This document shows positions 32,022 to 40,957 of a DNA stretch of 64,000 bases, piece by piece (the first letter of the stretch is position 1; every line of letters begins with the position of its first letter). The position numbers and the translations under genes are program-made. Below the pieces are notes generated by a model. It was not told the DNA's origin and ran no database searches. It was given only the letters and a program-made list of their open reading frames with translations. Origin of the DNA: Pseudomonadota bacterium (lineage in GTDB: Bacteria > Pseudomonadota > Alphaproteobacteria > Micavibrionales > UBA2020); NCBI GenBank assembly GCA_021845905.1, contig JAJZVA010000010.1, positions 1-64,000 on the forward strand, written 5' to 3'.

Positions 32022-32391
32022 TTTTAAACCCCGTGTTTTTCGCCGCGGCGGGCTTTGATAAAGATTTCGGCAGTTCGAACGTGCCGTCCGCCTTGGGCGG
32101 GAAAGGATGGACGGTCACGACGGCGTCCAGGTTCAACCGCCCGTAAATATGCGGATAGAGATTTTGCGCGTCTTTGGGGTTTTCTTCGCGGATATCGGCC
32201 CTTACCTTTGCGCGGTCGATCTCCAGCAGAACGAGCCCCTGTTGCCCTTTGAAAATCCTGTTCGCCGTCGCGGCGACCTGCTCTTTTTTCGAGCAGTGGA
32301 GGAAGCCTTCTTCCTGCAACGAAGCGACCTCGTAATAGCCTTTCTGACGCGCGGCTTCCCAGTCGGATTTTTTGGCGATAATGAACATCAT
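32011..32391 (-). CDS. DUF952 family protein coupled into the nuo operon
   Basis: A 126-residue soluble protein of the DUF952 family. Recognisable parts: an opening [19 protein letters not shown], then [12 protein letters not shown] and [13 protein letters not shown]. The family is related in fold to ADP-ribosyltransferase-like proteins, but its function is not established. It sits between nuoE and nuoF with overlaps on both sides (4 bases with nuoE, 11 with nuoF), so it must be expressed with complex I. A direct role in the complex is not shown. The lysine-rich C-terminus after about residue 108 is extra. Confidence 0.85.
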   Translation of the reverse strand: MMFIIAKKSDWEAARQKGYYEVASLQEEGFLHCSKKEQVAATANRIFKGQQGLVLLEIDRAKVRADIREENPKDAQNLYPHIYGRLNLDAVVTVHPFPPKADGTFELPKSLSKPAAAKNTGFKNAG

Positions 32392-33020
32392 GAGTTTTCC
32401 TTGACGCCCGCCTTTTTGGCCTGATCGTGCAACGTCGTCGCGCCCTTGATGCTCATCGAGGTGACGCGGCCGGTTTGCGAGCCGGGCCTGGCCTTGCCCG
32501 CCTTCATGTCGTCAAGAACTTTCACCACGTTTTCCGGCGTCAGATCTTCATAAAAATCGTCGCCGTTGTGCTGGAACACCGGCGCATTGACGCAGGCGCC
32601 GAGGCATTCGACGTCGGACAAGTGGAATTCGCCGTCCGGCGTGGTTTCGCCGAGGTGGATGCCGAGGTGTTTTTCGCACGCGCGCACCACTTCCGCCGAA
32701 CCGGCGAGCCAGCAGGGCGTGGTGGTGCAAAACTGGATGTGATGCTTGCCCTTGGGCGACAAATTATACATCGTGTAGAAGGTCGCGACTTCGAAGACCT
32801 TGACGCGCGGCATGTCGAGGATGCGGGCGATCTCTTCCATCGCCGCTTCGGGAATCCAGCCGTCGTGCTGTTCCTGCGCGAGGGTCAGCAGCGCCATCAC
32901 CGCGCTGGCCTGACGCCCCTTGGGATATTTGGCGATATGCAGCTCGACCTTGACCATGTTCTCTTTCGAGAACTTGAAGTCTTTCGGCTGTTCGAAATCT
33001 TTTTTAACGGCAACGCTCAT
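32388..33020 (-). CDS. nuoE: NADH-quinone oxidoreductase subunit E
   Basis: A 210-residue thioredoxin-like 2Fe-2S subunit of complex I (cluster N1a). The four cysteine ligands are visible in [11 protein letters not shown] and [10 protein letters not shown]. The C-terminal 45 residues extend past the core domain. It is coupled to nuoD by a 4-base overlap. Confidence 0.96.
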   Translation of the reverse strand: MSVAVKKDFEQPKDFKFSKENMVKVELHIAKYPKGRQASAVMALLTLAQEQHDGWIPEAAMEEIARILDMPRVKVFEVATFYTMYNLSPKGKHHIQFCTTTPCWLAGSAEVVRACEKHLGIHLGETTPDGEFHLSDVECLGACVNAPVFQHNGDDFYEDLTPENVVKVLDDMKAGKARPGSQTGRVTSMSIKGATTLHDQAKKAGVKENS

Positions 33021-34207
33021 CGGTCAATCTCCCCGAAAACGATATCCAGCGATCCGATGATCGCCACGACGTCGGCCAGCATGTGGCCGCGGCTCATGAA
33101 ATCCAGTCCTTGCAAGTGCGCGAAGCCCGGCGCGCGGATGTGGCAGCGGTAAGGCTTGTTGGAGCCGTCCGACACCAGATAGACGCCGAATTCGCCCTTC
33201 GGCGCCTCGACGACGGAATAGGTTTCGCCCGCGGGCACGTGATAGCCCTCGGTGTAAAGCTTGAAGTGGTGGATCAAGGCTTCCATCGAGTTTTTCATGT
33301 CGGCCCGGCGCGGCGGGGAGATTTTGTGGTCGTCCGCCAGCACGAGGCCTTCGGGCATCTGCGCGATCGCCTGCTCCATGATGCGGCAGGACTGGCGCAT
33401 TTCCTCCATCCGCACGAGATAGCGCGCGTAGCAATCGCCCGTCGTGCCGACCGGCACGTCGAATTCCATTTGATCATACACGTCGTAAGGCTGCGACTTG
33501 CGCAAATCCCACGCCACGCCGCTGGCGCGGAGCATCGGCCCGGAGAAGCTCCAGTCCAGCGCTTCCTGCTTCGTCACGATGCCGACATCGACCAGACGCT
33601 GCTTGAAGATGCGGTTTTCGGTCAGCAGCGTCTCGGTGTCGTCGATGAATTTTTTGAAGTTCTCGACGAACTTCGCCATGTCCTCCAGCAAGCCGTCGGG
33701 CAGGTCCTGGTGCACGCCGCCGGGGCGGAAATAGTTGGCGTGCAGGCGCGCGCCGCAGACGCGCTCGTAAAATTCCATCATCCGCTCGCGTTCCTCGAAG
33801 CCCCACAGCGCGGGGGTGATGCCGCCGATGTCGAGCACGCCGGTGGTGATGCTGAGCACGTGGTTGAGCAGGCGCCCGAGCTCCGCGAACAGCACGCGGA
33901 TATATTGCGCGCGCAAGGGCGCTTCGATCCTGAGCAGTTTTTCAACCGCCAGCGCGAAGGCATGCTCCTGATTCATCGTGCCGACGTAGTCGAGACGGTC
34001 GAAATAAGGGATGGCCTGCAGATAGGTCTTGTTCTCGATCAGCTTTTCGGTGCCGCGGTGCAACAGGCCGATGTGCGGATCGGCGCGCTCGATCACCTCG
34101 CCGTCCATTTCAAGGATCAAACGCAAAACGCCGTGCGCCGCGGGGTGCTGCGGCCCGAGATTGATGGTGTAGGTGTTTTTCTTTTCAGGGACGATGTCGG
34201 TTGTCAT
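33017..34207 (-). CDS. nuoD: NADH-quinone oxidoreductase subunit D
   Basis: A 396-residue 49-kDa subunit of complex I that helps form the quinone site and binds near cluster N2. Typical segments: [29 protein letters not shown] and the C-terminal DIVFGEIDR. The start is the ATG at 34207, which overlaps the nuoC TGA. Confidence 0.97.
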   Translation of the reverse strand: MTTDIVPEKKNTYTINLGPQHPAAHGVLRLILEMDGEVIERADPHIGLLHRGTEKLIENKTYLQAIPYFDRLDYVGTMNQEHAFALAVEKLLRIEAPLRAQYIRVLFAELGRLLNHVLSITTGVLDIGGITPALWGFEERERMMEFYERVCGARLHANYFRPGGVHQDLPDGLLEDMAKFVENFKKFIDDTETLLTENRIFKQRLVDVGIVTKQEALDWSFSGPMLRASGVAWDLRKSQPYDVYDQMEFDVPVGTTGDCYARYLVRMEEMRQSCRIMEQAIAQMPEGLVLADDHKISPPRRADMKNSMEALIHHFKLYTEGYHVPAGETYSVVEAPKGEFGVYLVSDGSNKPYRCHIRAPGFAHLQGLDFMSRGHMLADVVAIIGSLDIVFGEIDR

Positions 34208-34875
34208 TTCGCACCCACTTTCTGCTTCACGGCTTTTTCGTCGCCCGGAAGCTGCACGGTCGTCATGCCCTCCCACGGGGAGATGAAGTCGAAATTGCGG
34301 TAGTCCTGCGTGAGTTCCACCGGCTCCTGCACGATGCGCTGTTTTTCCTCGTCGTAGCGGATCTCGACGAAGCCGGTCAGCGGGAAATCTTTGCGGAGCG
34401 GATGCCCCTCGAAACCGTAGTCGGTGAGGATGCGGCGCATGTCGGGATGGTTTTTGAACGGCACGCCGTATAAATCCCACACTTCGCGCTCGTACCAGCC
34501 CGCGCCTTGATAAAGATCGGTCACGCTGTCGACCGTCTCGTTTTCGCCGACCATCACGATCACGCGGATGCGGTGGTTGTGCGTCAGGCTGAGGAGATTA
34601 TAGACGATGTCGAAGCGCTCCGCGCGGTCTGGGTAATCCGCGCCGCTGAGGTTGGAGAGCTGCTGGCAGGCGCACTTGTCGTCGGTCTTCAGAAAGTTGA
34701 TCAGGTCGCGCAACGCGTCGCGGCGGACGGTGAAGCAAAGCTCTCCCAGCGCGATCTCATGCTTCAAAAGCACCTTGCCGTACACGGCGGCGACATGCTT
34801 TTCCACAGCGGCGAGGCGCCTTTCCGCGTCGGTCAAAATTCCGGTTTCGCCCTGATTTGCCGTTTCTTCGGTCAT
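34204..34875 (-). CDS. nuoC: NADH-quinone oxidoreductase subunit C
   Basis: A 223-residue 30-kDa subunit of complex I. It contains the family signature [20 protein letters not shown] followed by [15 protein letters not shown]. The start is the ATG at 34875, overlapping the nuoB TGA. nuoC and nuoD are separate genes here, not fused. Confidence 0.96.
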   Translation of the reverse strand: MTEETANQGETGILTDAERRLAAVEKHVAAVYGKVLLKHEIALGELCFTVRRDALRDLINFLKTDDKCACQQLSNLSGADYPDRAERFDIVYNLLSLTHNHRIRVIVMVGENETVDSVTDLYQGAGWYEREVWDLYGVPFKNHPDMRRILTDYGFEGHPLRKDFPLTGFVEIRYDEEKQRIVQEPVELTQDYRNFDFISPWEGMTTVQLPGDEKAVKQKVGAK

Positions 34876-35396
34876 GAGCGCATCAGCCTTTTCTCGCCGC
34901 GCTGGATTTTCTTTTGCAGTTGCAAAATGCCGTACACAAGCGCCTCGGCGGTCGGCGGGCAGCCGGGCACGTAAATATCGACGGGCACGATGCGGTCGCA
35001 GCCGCGCACCACCGAATAGGAATAGTGGTAGTAGCCGCCGCCGTTTGCGCAAGAGCCCATCGAGATGACCCAGCGCGGCTCCGCCATCTGGTCGTAAACC
35101 TTGCGGAGCGCGGGGGCCATTTTGTTGGTCAGCGTGCCGGCGACGATCATCACGTCGGACTGGCGCGGGCTGGGGCGCGGAATGACGCCGAAGCGGTCGA
35201 GATCGTAGCGGCTCATGTAGGCGTGGATCATTTCGACCGCGCAACACGCCAATCCAAAAGTCATCGGCCACATCGAGCCGGCGCGCGCCCAGTTGAACAG
35301 GTCGTCCGCGCGGGCGACGAGAAAGCCTTTGTCTTTGATTTCCTCCGGCGGCGCCTGCACCGTCTTCGGCAGTTGCGTGATATTGTATTTTTCCAT
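34872..35396 (-). CDS. nuoB: NADH-quinone oxidoreductase subunit B
   Basis: A 174-residue subunit that carries cluster N2, the last cluster before quinone. Ligands lie in [17 protein letters not shown] and [10 protein letters not shown] start it at the ATG at 35396 (MEKYNITQ), 11 bases after nuoA. Confidence 0.97.
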   Translation of the reverse strand: MEKYNITQLPKTVQAPPEEIKDKGFLVARADDLFNWARAGSMWPMTFGLACCAVEMIHAYMSRYDLDRFGVIPRPSPRQSDVMIVAGTLTNKMAPALRKVYDQMAEPRWVISMGSCANGGGYYHYSYSVVRGCDRIVPVDIYVPGCPPTAEALVYGILQLQKKIQRGEKRLMRS

Positions 35397-35407
35397 GGTT
35401 TCGCCTT

Positions 35408-35776
35408 TTATTCCCAATCCAGCGCGCCCTTGCGCCATTCATATATGAAGCCGACCGTCAAAACGCCGAGGAACGTGACCATCGACCAGAAGCCGAAAAC
35501 GCCGATCTTGCCGAGCGAGACCGCCCACGGAAACAAAAACGCGATCTCAAGGTCGAAAATGATGAACAGAATCGAAACGAGGTAAAACCGCACGTCGAAC
35601 TTCGCCCGCGCGTCGCCGAACGGCGGGAAGCCGCATTCGTAGGCCGAATCTTTTTCGCCATAGGGGTTTTGTTTGCCGACAAGATAGGAAGCCGCGATCA
35701 TCAGAACCGCCATGCCGACGGCAAGGCCGAGGAAAACGACGATCGGGAGATATTGCGTCAGAAGCTCAGTGGCCAT
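35408..35776 (-). CDS. nuoA: NADH-quinone oxidoreductase subunit A
   Basis: A 122-residue, three-helix membrane subunit of complex I with the conserved [20 protein letters not shown] loop. It is the first gene of the nuo operon; upstream lies the promoter region and the repeat mosaic. Confidence 0.96.
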   Translation of the reverse strand: MATELLTQYLPIVVFLGLAVGMAVLMIAASYLVGKQNPYGEKDSAYECGFPPFGDARAKFDVRFYLVSILFIIFDLEIAFLFPWAVSLGKIGVFGFWSMVTFLGVLTVGFIYEWRKGALDWE

Positions 35777-35836
35777 TGCTTGAAAGCCTTTCGCCGGAAG
35801 AACGGAATCGGGAACGATGGGGAATCGTCAGGAAAC

Positions 35837-35865
35837 AATATTGCCGATTTGGCGGCCAAGGTCAA
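35837..35865 (-). promoter_or_regulatory. Candidate sigma-70 promoter of the nuo operon
   Basis: On the minus strand TTGACC (35860-35865) is followed after 17 bases by AATATT (35837-35842), about 60 bases ahead of the nuoA ATG. The -35 match is good and the -10 match is moderate. Confidence 0.4.
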
Positions 35866-35958
35866 ATGGCTTTATATTTGAAATGAAAAGGATTTTTTGA
35901 ATGCCAGAACAGGCACAGGTCAATAATCGCGCAGGTTCAGGCAGTTCATAAATCATCT

Positions 35959-36118
35959 TGCGGGCATCGCGGTTGCGCCAAAGGCGCACATATCTCATCA
36001 GAGCGCGAAGCGCATATATTGCATTAGTGCGCAAAGCGCACAGAGCGGTACCCCGCCTGAAAACCTGCGGGCATCGCGGTTGTGCGCAAAGCGCACAGAG
36101 CGGTACCCCGCCTGAAAA
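35959..36118. repeat. REP-like repeat mosaic with hairpins
   Basis: A 17-base unit (35959-35975) recurs at 36066-36082. A 37-base unit (36027-36063) recurs perfectly at 36082-36118. Each 37-base copy contains two hairpins: GTGCGCAAAGCGCAC and GCGGTACCCCGC. A related hairpin, TGCGCCAAAGGCGCA, lies at 35974-35988, and a further one with a CAAA loop lies at 36149-36166. The layout is that of a REP/palindromic element array. Function is unknown; it could affect mRNA ends or chromosome structure. Confidence 0.8.
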
Positions 36119-36124
36119 AAGTAC

Positions 36125-36146
36125 CGCGAGTGAAGGGACTTGAACC
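36125..36146 (-). repeat. Partial copy of the tRNA-Asp 3' end (att-like)
   Basis: A perfect 22-base direct repeat of 36221-36242, which is the 3' end of tRNA-Asp from the T-loop to the discriminator base. The copies are 96 bases apart. An inverted, imperfect T-arm copy lies at 36181-36197. Such 3'-end duplications mark sites where integrases insert elements into tRNA genes, so this may be an att scar. Confidence 0.6.
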
Positions 36147-36217
36147 ACGTGCGGCCAAAGCCGCACTAAACATAAATTCTGAGGGTCTCAAGTCCCCAGA
36201 CGGAAACTCTTCAATAA

Positions 36218-36294
36218 TGGCGCGAGTGAAGGGACTTGAACCCTCGGCCTCCTGCGTGACAGGCAGGCGCTCTAACCAACTGAGCTACACCCGC
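36218..36294 (-). tRNA. tRNA-Asp (anticodon GTC)
   Basis: A complete cloverleaf on the minus strand. The 7-bp acceptor stem begins GCGGGTG and pairs with CACTCGC (one G-T pair). The D-arm has GCTC/GAGC, and the anticodon stem CCTGC/GCAGG encloses the loop CTGTCAC, anticodon GTC. The T-arm is GAGGG TTCAAGT CCCTT. The discriminator is G, as expected for Asp, and CCA is encoded (36218-36220). Confidence 0.97.
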
Positions 36295-36448
36295 TTATTA
36301 TTGAAGCGGATCCTGTTATGACGAAATTTTATCTTTCCGTCAATTAGTAAATTGCAAACCGGCATAAAAATTCCAGAATCTTCAAAAATCACCCGGGACG
36401 ATATTATATTGCTTGTTTGGCGGCTATCCTTCTGTCATCGTCTTTGGC

Positions 36449-36814
36449 ATGAAAAACAACTCTTTGCGCACCATCACGCTTGTTTCGGGTTTCGCCGCCG
36501 CGCTGGCATTGAGCGCCTGCTCGAACCCGACCGTCAAAAAAACAGCATCCAGAATCGAAAACGCCTCTATTTTCGACCTGCGGGGCTATATTCCCAAGCC
36601 ATATCATGCGGTTCCGACGCCGCCGCCCGCGCCTGCTCCGGCGCCTGTTCCGATTCCCGCGCCCATGCCAGAGCCGTCCGTAACGCCGCCGCCTCTGCCG
36701 CAAACCGCGCCGCATAACGTCAAAAACGACGACATGGTCGTTCCGGATATCAAGCCGATGCCGCCCGCCAGAAGATTGCCCGATGATCTTGGCAATCCGA
36801 CTGATGGCTCATGA
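36449..36814 (+). CDS. Proline-rich lipoprotein of unknown function
   Basis: A 121-residue putative lipoprotein with a lipobox LALSAC (Cys24). After a short globular-looking stretch, residues about 56-88 are a proline/alanine/valine-rich linker, followed by a short acidic and proline tail. It may span part of the periplasm or be surface exposed. No domain is recognised. I use the ATG at 36449 because a signal peptide begins right there; no clear ribosome site is seen. Confidence 0.65.
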   Translation: MKNNSLRTITLVSGFAAALALSACSNPTVKKTASRIENASIFDLRGYIPKPYHAVPTPPPAPAPAPVPIPAPMPEPSVTPPPLPQTAPHNVKNDDMVVPDIKPMPPARRLPDDLGNPTDGS

Positions 36815-36947
36815 TTACATAATATAAAATCTTTTTATCATCAGCCTTTCTTTAACCTTTTGCGACTAGTCTGACGGTGAAAGCCGCGCGATTTCCGCAG
36901 GGAAGCGCTTTGGCCCGAAACGAGAGGAAAGCACCGTCTTTTTCAAA

Positions 36948-38339
36948 ATGACTCCTTCCATCAAAATGCTCAACCTCTACCGCAACATCAGTGGCCGCTG
37001 GTCGCTGATGCTGTTTTTCTTCAAATGGGACAAGGACTACCGCAAGGACCTGATCACCACCGTTCTTGCCTTCGTCATCCTGATTTACGAGATCTGGTCG
37101 TGGATGACGATATACGACATCATCGCCGCCGCGCTCGACGCCACCATCCTCGCCGTCCAGCTCGGCGGAGACATGACCGTGATCCCAGCGGATTACCGTC
37201 CTTCGCACGGCGGCATTCCCTATACGGCATCGAACAGCACGTACGTCTCTTATCATGAGCTGAGCGTGCCGATGGCCGAGGTCCTGCCCGCGCCGGTCGA
37301 AGACGCGCTCGGCTTTCACAATCCCGTCAACGCCATCAAGACCTGCAAGGAAAGCCCGCTGGTCAGCGACCGGGTCGACGACGCGCTGATGCTGCGCGAG
37401 ACCGTTCCGTGGCAGGAGGACAACACGCCGATCAACTTCGTCTTCTCCCGCCACCAGTTGCGCTATATCGCCATCCGCGTGCTGAACAAGCTGCAACACA
37501 CCACCAACGGCGTTTTGCTCGCCTTTCAGGACACCGCCGACGCGCTTGTCGACGAAACGCGCCCGGCGACGCTGCGCAAGGCTTATTATTACGACGGCCT
37601 GCTGACCGTGGAAGCCTTCAGGAGCCGCATCTTCCGCGGCAACCTCCAGCACGAGACGGAAGTCTATACCGATCTCACCACCTACTTCCCCGTGGAGAGG
37701 GAAAGATCCGGCGGCAGGAGCTTTTTGCGCTTCCGTCCGGATTTCACCAACCGCGTCTCTCTGCATACCGGCATCACCTGCCTCCTGCTGACCGAGAACA
37801 ACCGCGTCGCCCTGCTCTATCAGGGCACCACCAAGGCCGTGGGCGCGAACATGGTGTGCCTCGGCGGCTCGGGCTCGCTCGAATACAAGGACCTGAAACG
37901 CTCCGGCGCGCCCAAGGACCTGCGCAGCATCCTGGTCTATGCCATGGCGCGCGAAGTCTGCGAGGAAACCGGCATGGACAAATGGTTCGACGACGTCCGC
38001 GCCAACACCATCGTCACCGGCTTCTTCCGCTGGATCGACCGTTGCGGCCTGCCGGAATTCGTCGGCCTGACGCGCCCCGGCAACGTGCCTTTCTCCAAAG
38101 AGCGCAAGGTCGACGGCGACGAGGTCGTCCGCTTCGAGGAAGTGCCGGTGACGATCAGAAAGCCGGAAGATTTTCACGACGTGGTCGCCTACCTCCGCGC
38201 GCACAACATCCACACGGCGCTCTCTTCTTTCATGGCGCTGAAGCGGATGACGGTCATCGCCGGATACAACGCCGCCGATGCAACCCCCGAGCAAAAAGAA
38301 ATCTACCGCCGCGTTTCGGCCTTCATCACTGGAAATTAA
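36948..38339 (+). CDS. Membrane-anchored Nudix-like protein
   Basis: A 463-residue protein. A hydrophobic segment (about 35-53, possibly a second to 72) anchors the N-terminus. Residues about 80-260 match nothing I recognise. The C-terminal third looks like a Nudix hydrolase: GITCLLLTENNRVALLYQGT reads as the first strands, and REVCEETGM (335-343) is the core of the Nudix box. The rest of the box is off consensus, since the Glu expected 8 residues before the Arg is Ser, and the glycine is out of place by one. Substrate is unknown, and activity is uncertain. It follows the lipoprotein gene in the same direction after 133 bases. Confidence 0.7.
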   Translation: MTPSIKMLNLYRNISGRWSLMLFFFKWDKDYRKDLITTVLAFVILIYEIWSWMTIYDIIAAALDATILAVQLGGDMTVIPADYRPSHGGIPYTASNSTYVSYHELSVPMAEVLPAPVEDALGFHNPVNAIKTCKESPLVSDRVDDALMLRETVPWQEDNTPINFVFSRHQLRYIAIRVLNKLQHTTNGVLLAFQDTADALVDETRPATLRKAYYYDGLLTVEAFRSRIFRGNLQHETEVYTDLTTYFPVERERSGGRSFLRFRPDFTNRVSLHTGITCLLLTENNRVALLYQGTTKAVGANMVCLGGSGSLEYKDLKRSGAPKDLRSILVYAMAREVCEETGMDKWFDDVRANTIVTGFFRWIDRCGLPEFVGLTRPGNVPFSKERKVDGDEVVRFEEVPVTIRKPEDFHDVVAYLRAHNIHTALSSFMALKRMTVIAGYNAADATPEQKEIYRRVSAFITGN

Positions 38340-38391
38340 GGCTTTTTCGCCCGATTATTGTCACGTAAATATTTTCAGCGGGAGTTGACCG

Positions 38392-38442
38392 AAAAAACAG
38401 AGCCCGCGCCGCGCGGCCGCCAAACCGCAAACCGCGCCGCTC
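38392..38442 (-). terminator. Possible terminator of the kynurenine operon
   Basis: On the minus strand a long GC-rich imperfect hairpin (GAGC ... GCTC ends at 38439-38442 and 38400-38403, with GCGCGG/CCGCGC inside) is followed by TTTTTT at 38392-38397. It lies 80 bases after the kmo stop. Confidence 0.35.
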
Positions 38443-38477
38443 TTCAAAAACGGCTTGAAACAGGCCTTGCAGCCTCT

Positions 38478-39749
38478 TCACTGCAAAAGTTTTTCCGCCA
38501 GCTTCCAGTCCAGCTCCTGCGGCGCATCGATATTGGCGCACAGCTCTTCAAGAATTTTCGCCTGCGCGCTACCGCGCCGCTTCGCCTCGGCATAGGGAAT
38601 TTCGGGATGGAAAATCACCATTGAATAGCGCGGGATGAATTTGTCCGGCCATTTCTGTTCGAGCGCGAAGCCGACCTGCTTTTTGAGCGCGAACTTCGGA
38701 TCCGTCACCCCTGCCCGCATCTCGTGGAAATTTTCGACCGCCATGTCGGCGATCGCGTCCGCGTCGGCCTTGCGTTTTCGGCTGAAATCGGCAAAAACCT
38801 TCGCCCAGTCGGGATTTTCGCCGATCAGGCTGTTCAATAGCGCGCAATCCTCGAAGCCGCTGTTCATGCCTTGCGCGAAAAACGGCACGATGGCATGCGC
38901 CGCGTCGCCGATCAGCACGCGGTGGCCGTCGTTCCACGGCGCGCATTTGACCGTCACCAGCGAACCCGTCGGATTGGCGAAGAAATCCTCCGCCAGCGAC
39001 GGCATCAGCGGCACGGCATCGGGAAAGTCGCGCTTGAAAAACGCCGCCACGTCTTCCGGCGTCTTCAGTTTCTCAAAGCCGTCATAAGGATAGAACAACG
39101 TCACTGTGAAACTGCCGTCGGTGTTCGGCAACGCGATCAACATGTATTGATTGCGCGGCCAGATGTGCAGCGCGTTCTTCTCCATGCGAAAGCCGCCCTT
39201 GTCATCCGGCGGAATCACCAGCTCTTTATAACCGTAGGCCTGAAAGCTCTGCGCGTAATCGAAATTATGCACGTTTTCCAGCATATGTTTTCTCACCACG
39301 GACCAGGCGCCGTCCGCCGCGATGACCGGCGCGTCTTTCAACGCCGCGAGATCTTCCGCCGTGAAAGCTTTGTCGAACGTCATCTTCACGTTGCCGCACT
39401 TGCCCGCGGCTTCCAGCAGAACCTTGTTCAAAAGCCCGCGCGACGCGGCATAAATCACCTCGTCTTCTTTCTGGCCGTAAGGCAGAAACGACGTTTTTCC
39501 TTCCGCGTCGTGAATCATCCGTCCCTTCATCGGGATGGCGATTTTCATCACTTCTTCGCGCAAGCCCACTTCATCGAGCGCTTTCAGGCCGCGCGCCGTG
39601 ACGGCAAGGTTGATCGACCGGCCTGCGGGAACGTCTGCGCGGCGCATGTCCGGCCGTCGCTCGTGAAGCGCGACATCGAACCCCTTTTGCGCGAGATAAA
39701 CCGCCATCAGCGGGCCGACCAGCCCGCCGCCGACAACATGCACCGTCAT
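38478..39749 (-). CDS. kmo: Kynurenine 3-monooxygenase
   Basis: A 423-residue FAD monooxygenase that hydroxylates L-kynurenine to 3-hydroxykynurenine with NADPH and oxygen. The N-terminal FAD-binding GGGLVGPLMAVYLAQ and the second FAD motif GDAAHAIVPFFAQGMNSGFED are intact. The product of kynB is its substrate and kynU takes the product. The ATG at 39749 overlaps the kynU TGA. It is the last gene of the operon. Confidence 0.95.
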   Translation of the reverse strand: MTVHVVGGGLVGPLMAVYLAQKGFDVALHERRPDMRRADVPAGRSINLAVTARGLKALDEVGLREEVMKIAIPMKGRMIHDAEGKTSFLPYGQKEDEVIYAASRGLLNKVLLEAAGKCGNVKMTFDKAFTAEDLAALKDAPVIAADGAWSVVRKHMLENVHNFDYAQSFQAYGYKELVIPPDDKGGFRMEKNALHIWPRNQYMLIALPNTDGSFTVTLFYPYDGFEKLKTPEDVAAFFKRDFPDAVPLMPSLAEDFFANPTGSLVTVKCAPWNDGHRVLIGDAAHAIVPFFAQGMNSGFEDCALLNSLIGENPDWAKVFADFSRKRKADADAIADMAVENFHEMRAGVTDPKFALKKQVGFALEQKWPDKFIPRYSMVIFHPEIPYAEAKRRGSAQAKILEELCANIDAPQELDWKLAEKLLQ

Positions 39750-40957
39750 AATGGCGCCTCCGTGAAAATTTTCGCGAAACGGTAAACATCCGAAAAACCG
39801 TTGTAAAGCGGCGTCGGCGCGACGCGCACGCAATCCGGCTCGCGCCAGTCGCACACCACGCCGCCCGCCGTCAGCGCGTCATAGACTTTTTTGCTTTTCG
39901 CGCGGATGGACAACTGACAGCCGCGCCGCGCGGGATCGGCCGGAGTCATGATCTCCGCTTTTCCCGCGAGCAGAAACGCGAGGTAGCCGGTGAGCTTTTC
40001 GCTCTTTGCGCGGAGGTTTTCCATCTTCGCTTCATAGAAAATATCCAGCGACGCCTTCAACGGCGCGAGCCCGAAGATCGACGGATTGGAAAGCTGCCAG
40101 CCTTCCGCGCCGGGGATGGGCTTGAAATCCGGCGCCATTTTAAAGCGGTTTTGCTTGTCGTGCCCCCACCATCCGGCAAAGCGCGGCAATGTATTGTCGT
40201 TCGCGAATTTTTCATGCACGAATGCGCCCGCCACCGCGCCCGGGCCGCCGTTGAGATATTTGTAACTGCACCATGCCGCGAAATCGACATTCCAGTCATG
40301 CAGTTTCAGCAACGCGTTGCCGACCGCGTGCGCGAGATCAAAGCCTACGACACACCCTTTCGCATGACCGAGGCGCGTGATTTTTTCAAGGTCGAAAAGC
40401 TCGCCGGTGTAATAATTGACGCCACCCATCAAAATCAGCGCGACGCTGTCGTCGATCAGCGGCGCGATGTCTTCACCCGTTTTCAACTCGACCAAAGATG
40501 TCGCGGGGTCGAAGCCGTGAAACAGAATTTGCGATTTGACCGCGTATTGATCGGACGGAAACGCGCCCTGCTCGATGATGATTTTATGCCGTTCTTTCGT
40601 CGGGCGATAAAACGACACCATCAACAGGTGCAGGTTGACGGTGAGATTGTTCATCGCCACGACCTCAAGAGGTTTCGCGCCGACGATATGCGCCAGTTGT
40701 TCGGTCAGAAATTCGTGATAATCCTTCCATGGGTTTTTGCCTTTGAAATGCCCTTCGACGCCGAGATTTTTCCAGTCCTCCAGTTCTTGCCCGATTGCTG
40801 CCGCCGCCGTGACAGGCTGCAAGCCCAGCGAATTGCCGCAGAAATAAATGCAATCTTTCCCGCCATGCTGCGGGATGTGAAATTGCGCGCGGTATTTCGC
40901 CAGAGGATCCGCGGCATCCATTTTTTGCGCGCATTCGGCGCTGTTCTCGTAATTCAT
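39746..40957 (-). CDS. kynU: Kynureninase
   Basis: A 403-residue PLP enzyme that splits 3-hydroxykynurenine (or kynurenine) into 3-hydroxyanthranilate (or anthranilate) and alanine. It shows FCGNSLGLQP, VGFDLAHAVGN and the PLP-lysine segment CSYKYLNGGPG. It overlaps both neighbours by 4 bases. Confidence 0.96.
   Translation of the reverse strand: MNYENSAECAQKMDAADPLAKYRAQFHIPQHGGKDCIYFCGNSLGLQPVTAAAAIGQELEDWKNLGVEGHFKGKNPWKDYHEFLTEQLAHIVGAKPLEVVAMNNLTVNLHLLMVSFYRPTKERHKIIIEQGAFPSDQYAVKSQILFHGFDPATSLVELKTGEDIAPLIDDSVALILMGGVNYYTGELFDLEKITRLGHAKGCVVGFDLAHAVGNALLKLHDWNVDFAAWCSYKYLNGGPGAVAGAFVHEKFANDNTLPRFAGWWGHDKQNRFKMAPDFKPIPGAEGWQLSNPSIFGLAPLKASLDIFYEAKMENLRAKSEKLTGYLAFLLAGKAEIMTPADPARRGCQLSIRAKSKKVYDALTAGGVVCDWREPDCVRVAPTPLYNGFSDVYRFAKIFTEAPL

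Larger units (their letters stand above)
35777..36217. other. Intergenic region with nuo promoter and repeat mosaic
   Basis: About 440 bases without a convincing gene. The left part holds the likely nuo promoter. The rest holds short hairpins, two copies of a 37-base direct repeat, and a partial copy of the tRNA-Asp 3' end, each listed separately. Short open frames here consist of repeat sequence and are not credible genes. Confidence 0.7.

Noticed and set aside
35959-36118. Possible CRISPR array
   Set aside because: Only two long repeat copies, the spacing is irregular, the repeats hold internal hairpins of REP type, and no cas genes are present.
36000-36321. Short open frames in the repeat region
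   Set aside because: They read through repeats and across the tRNA gene, with no ribosome sites.
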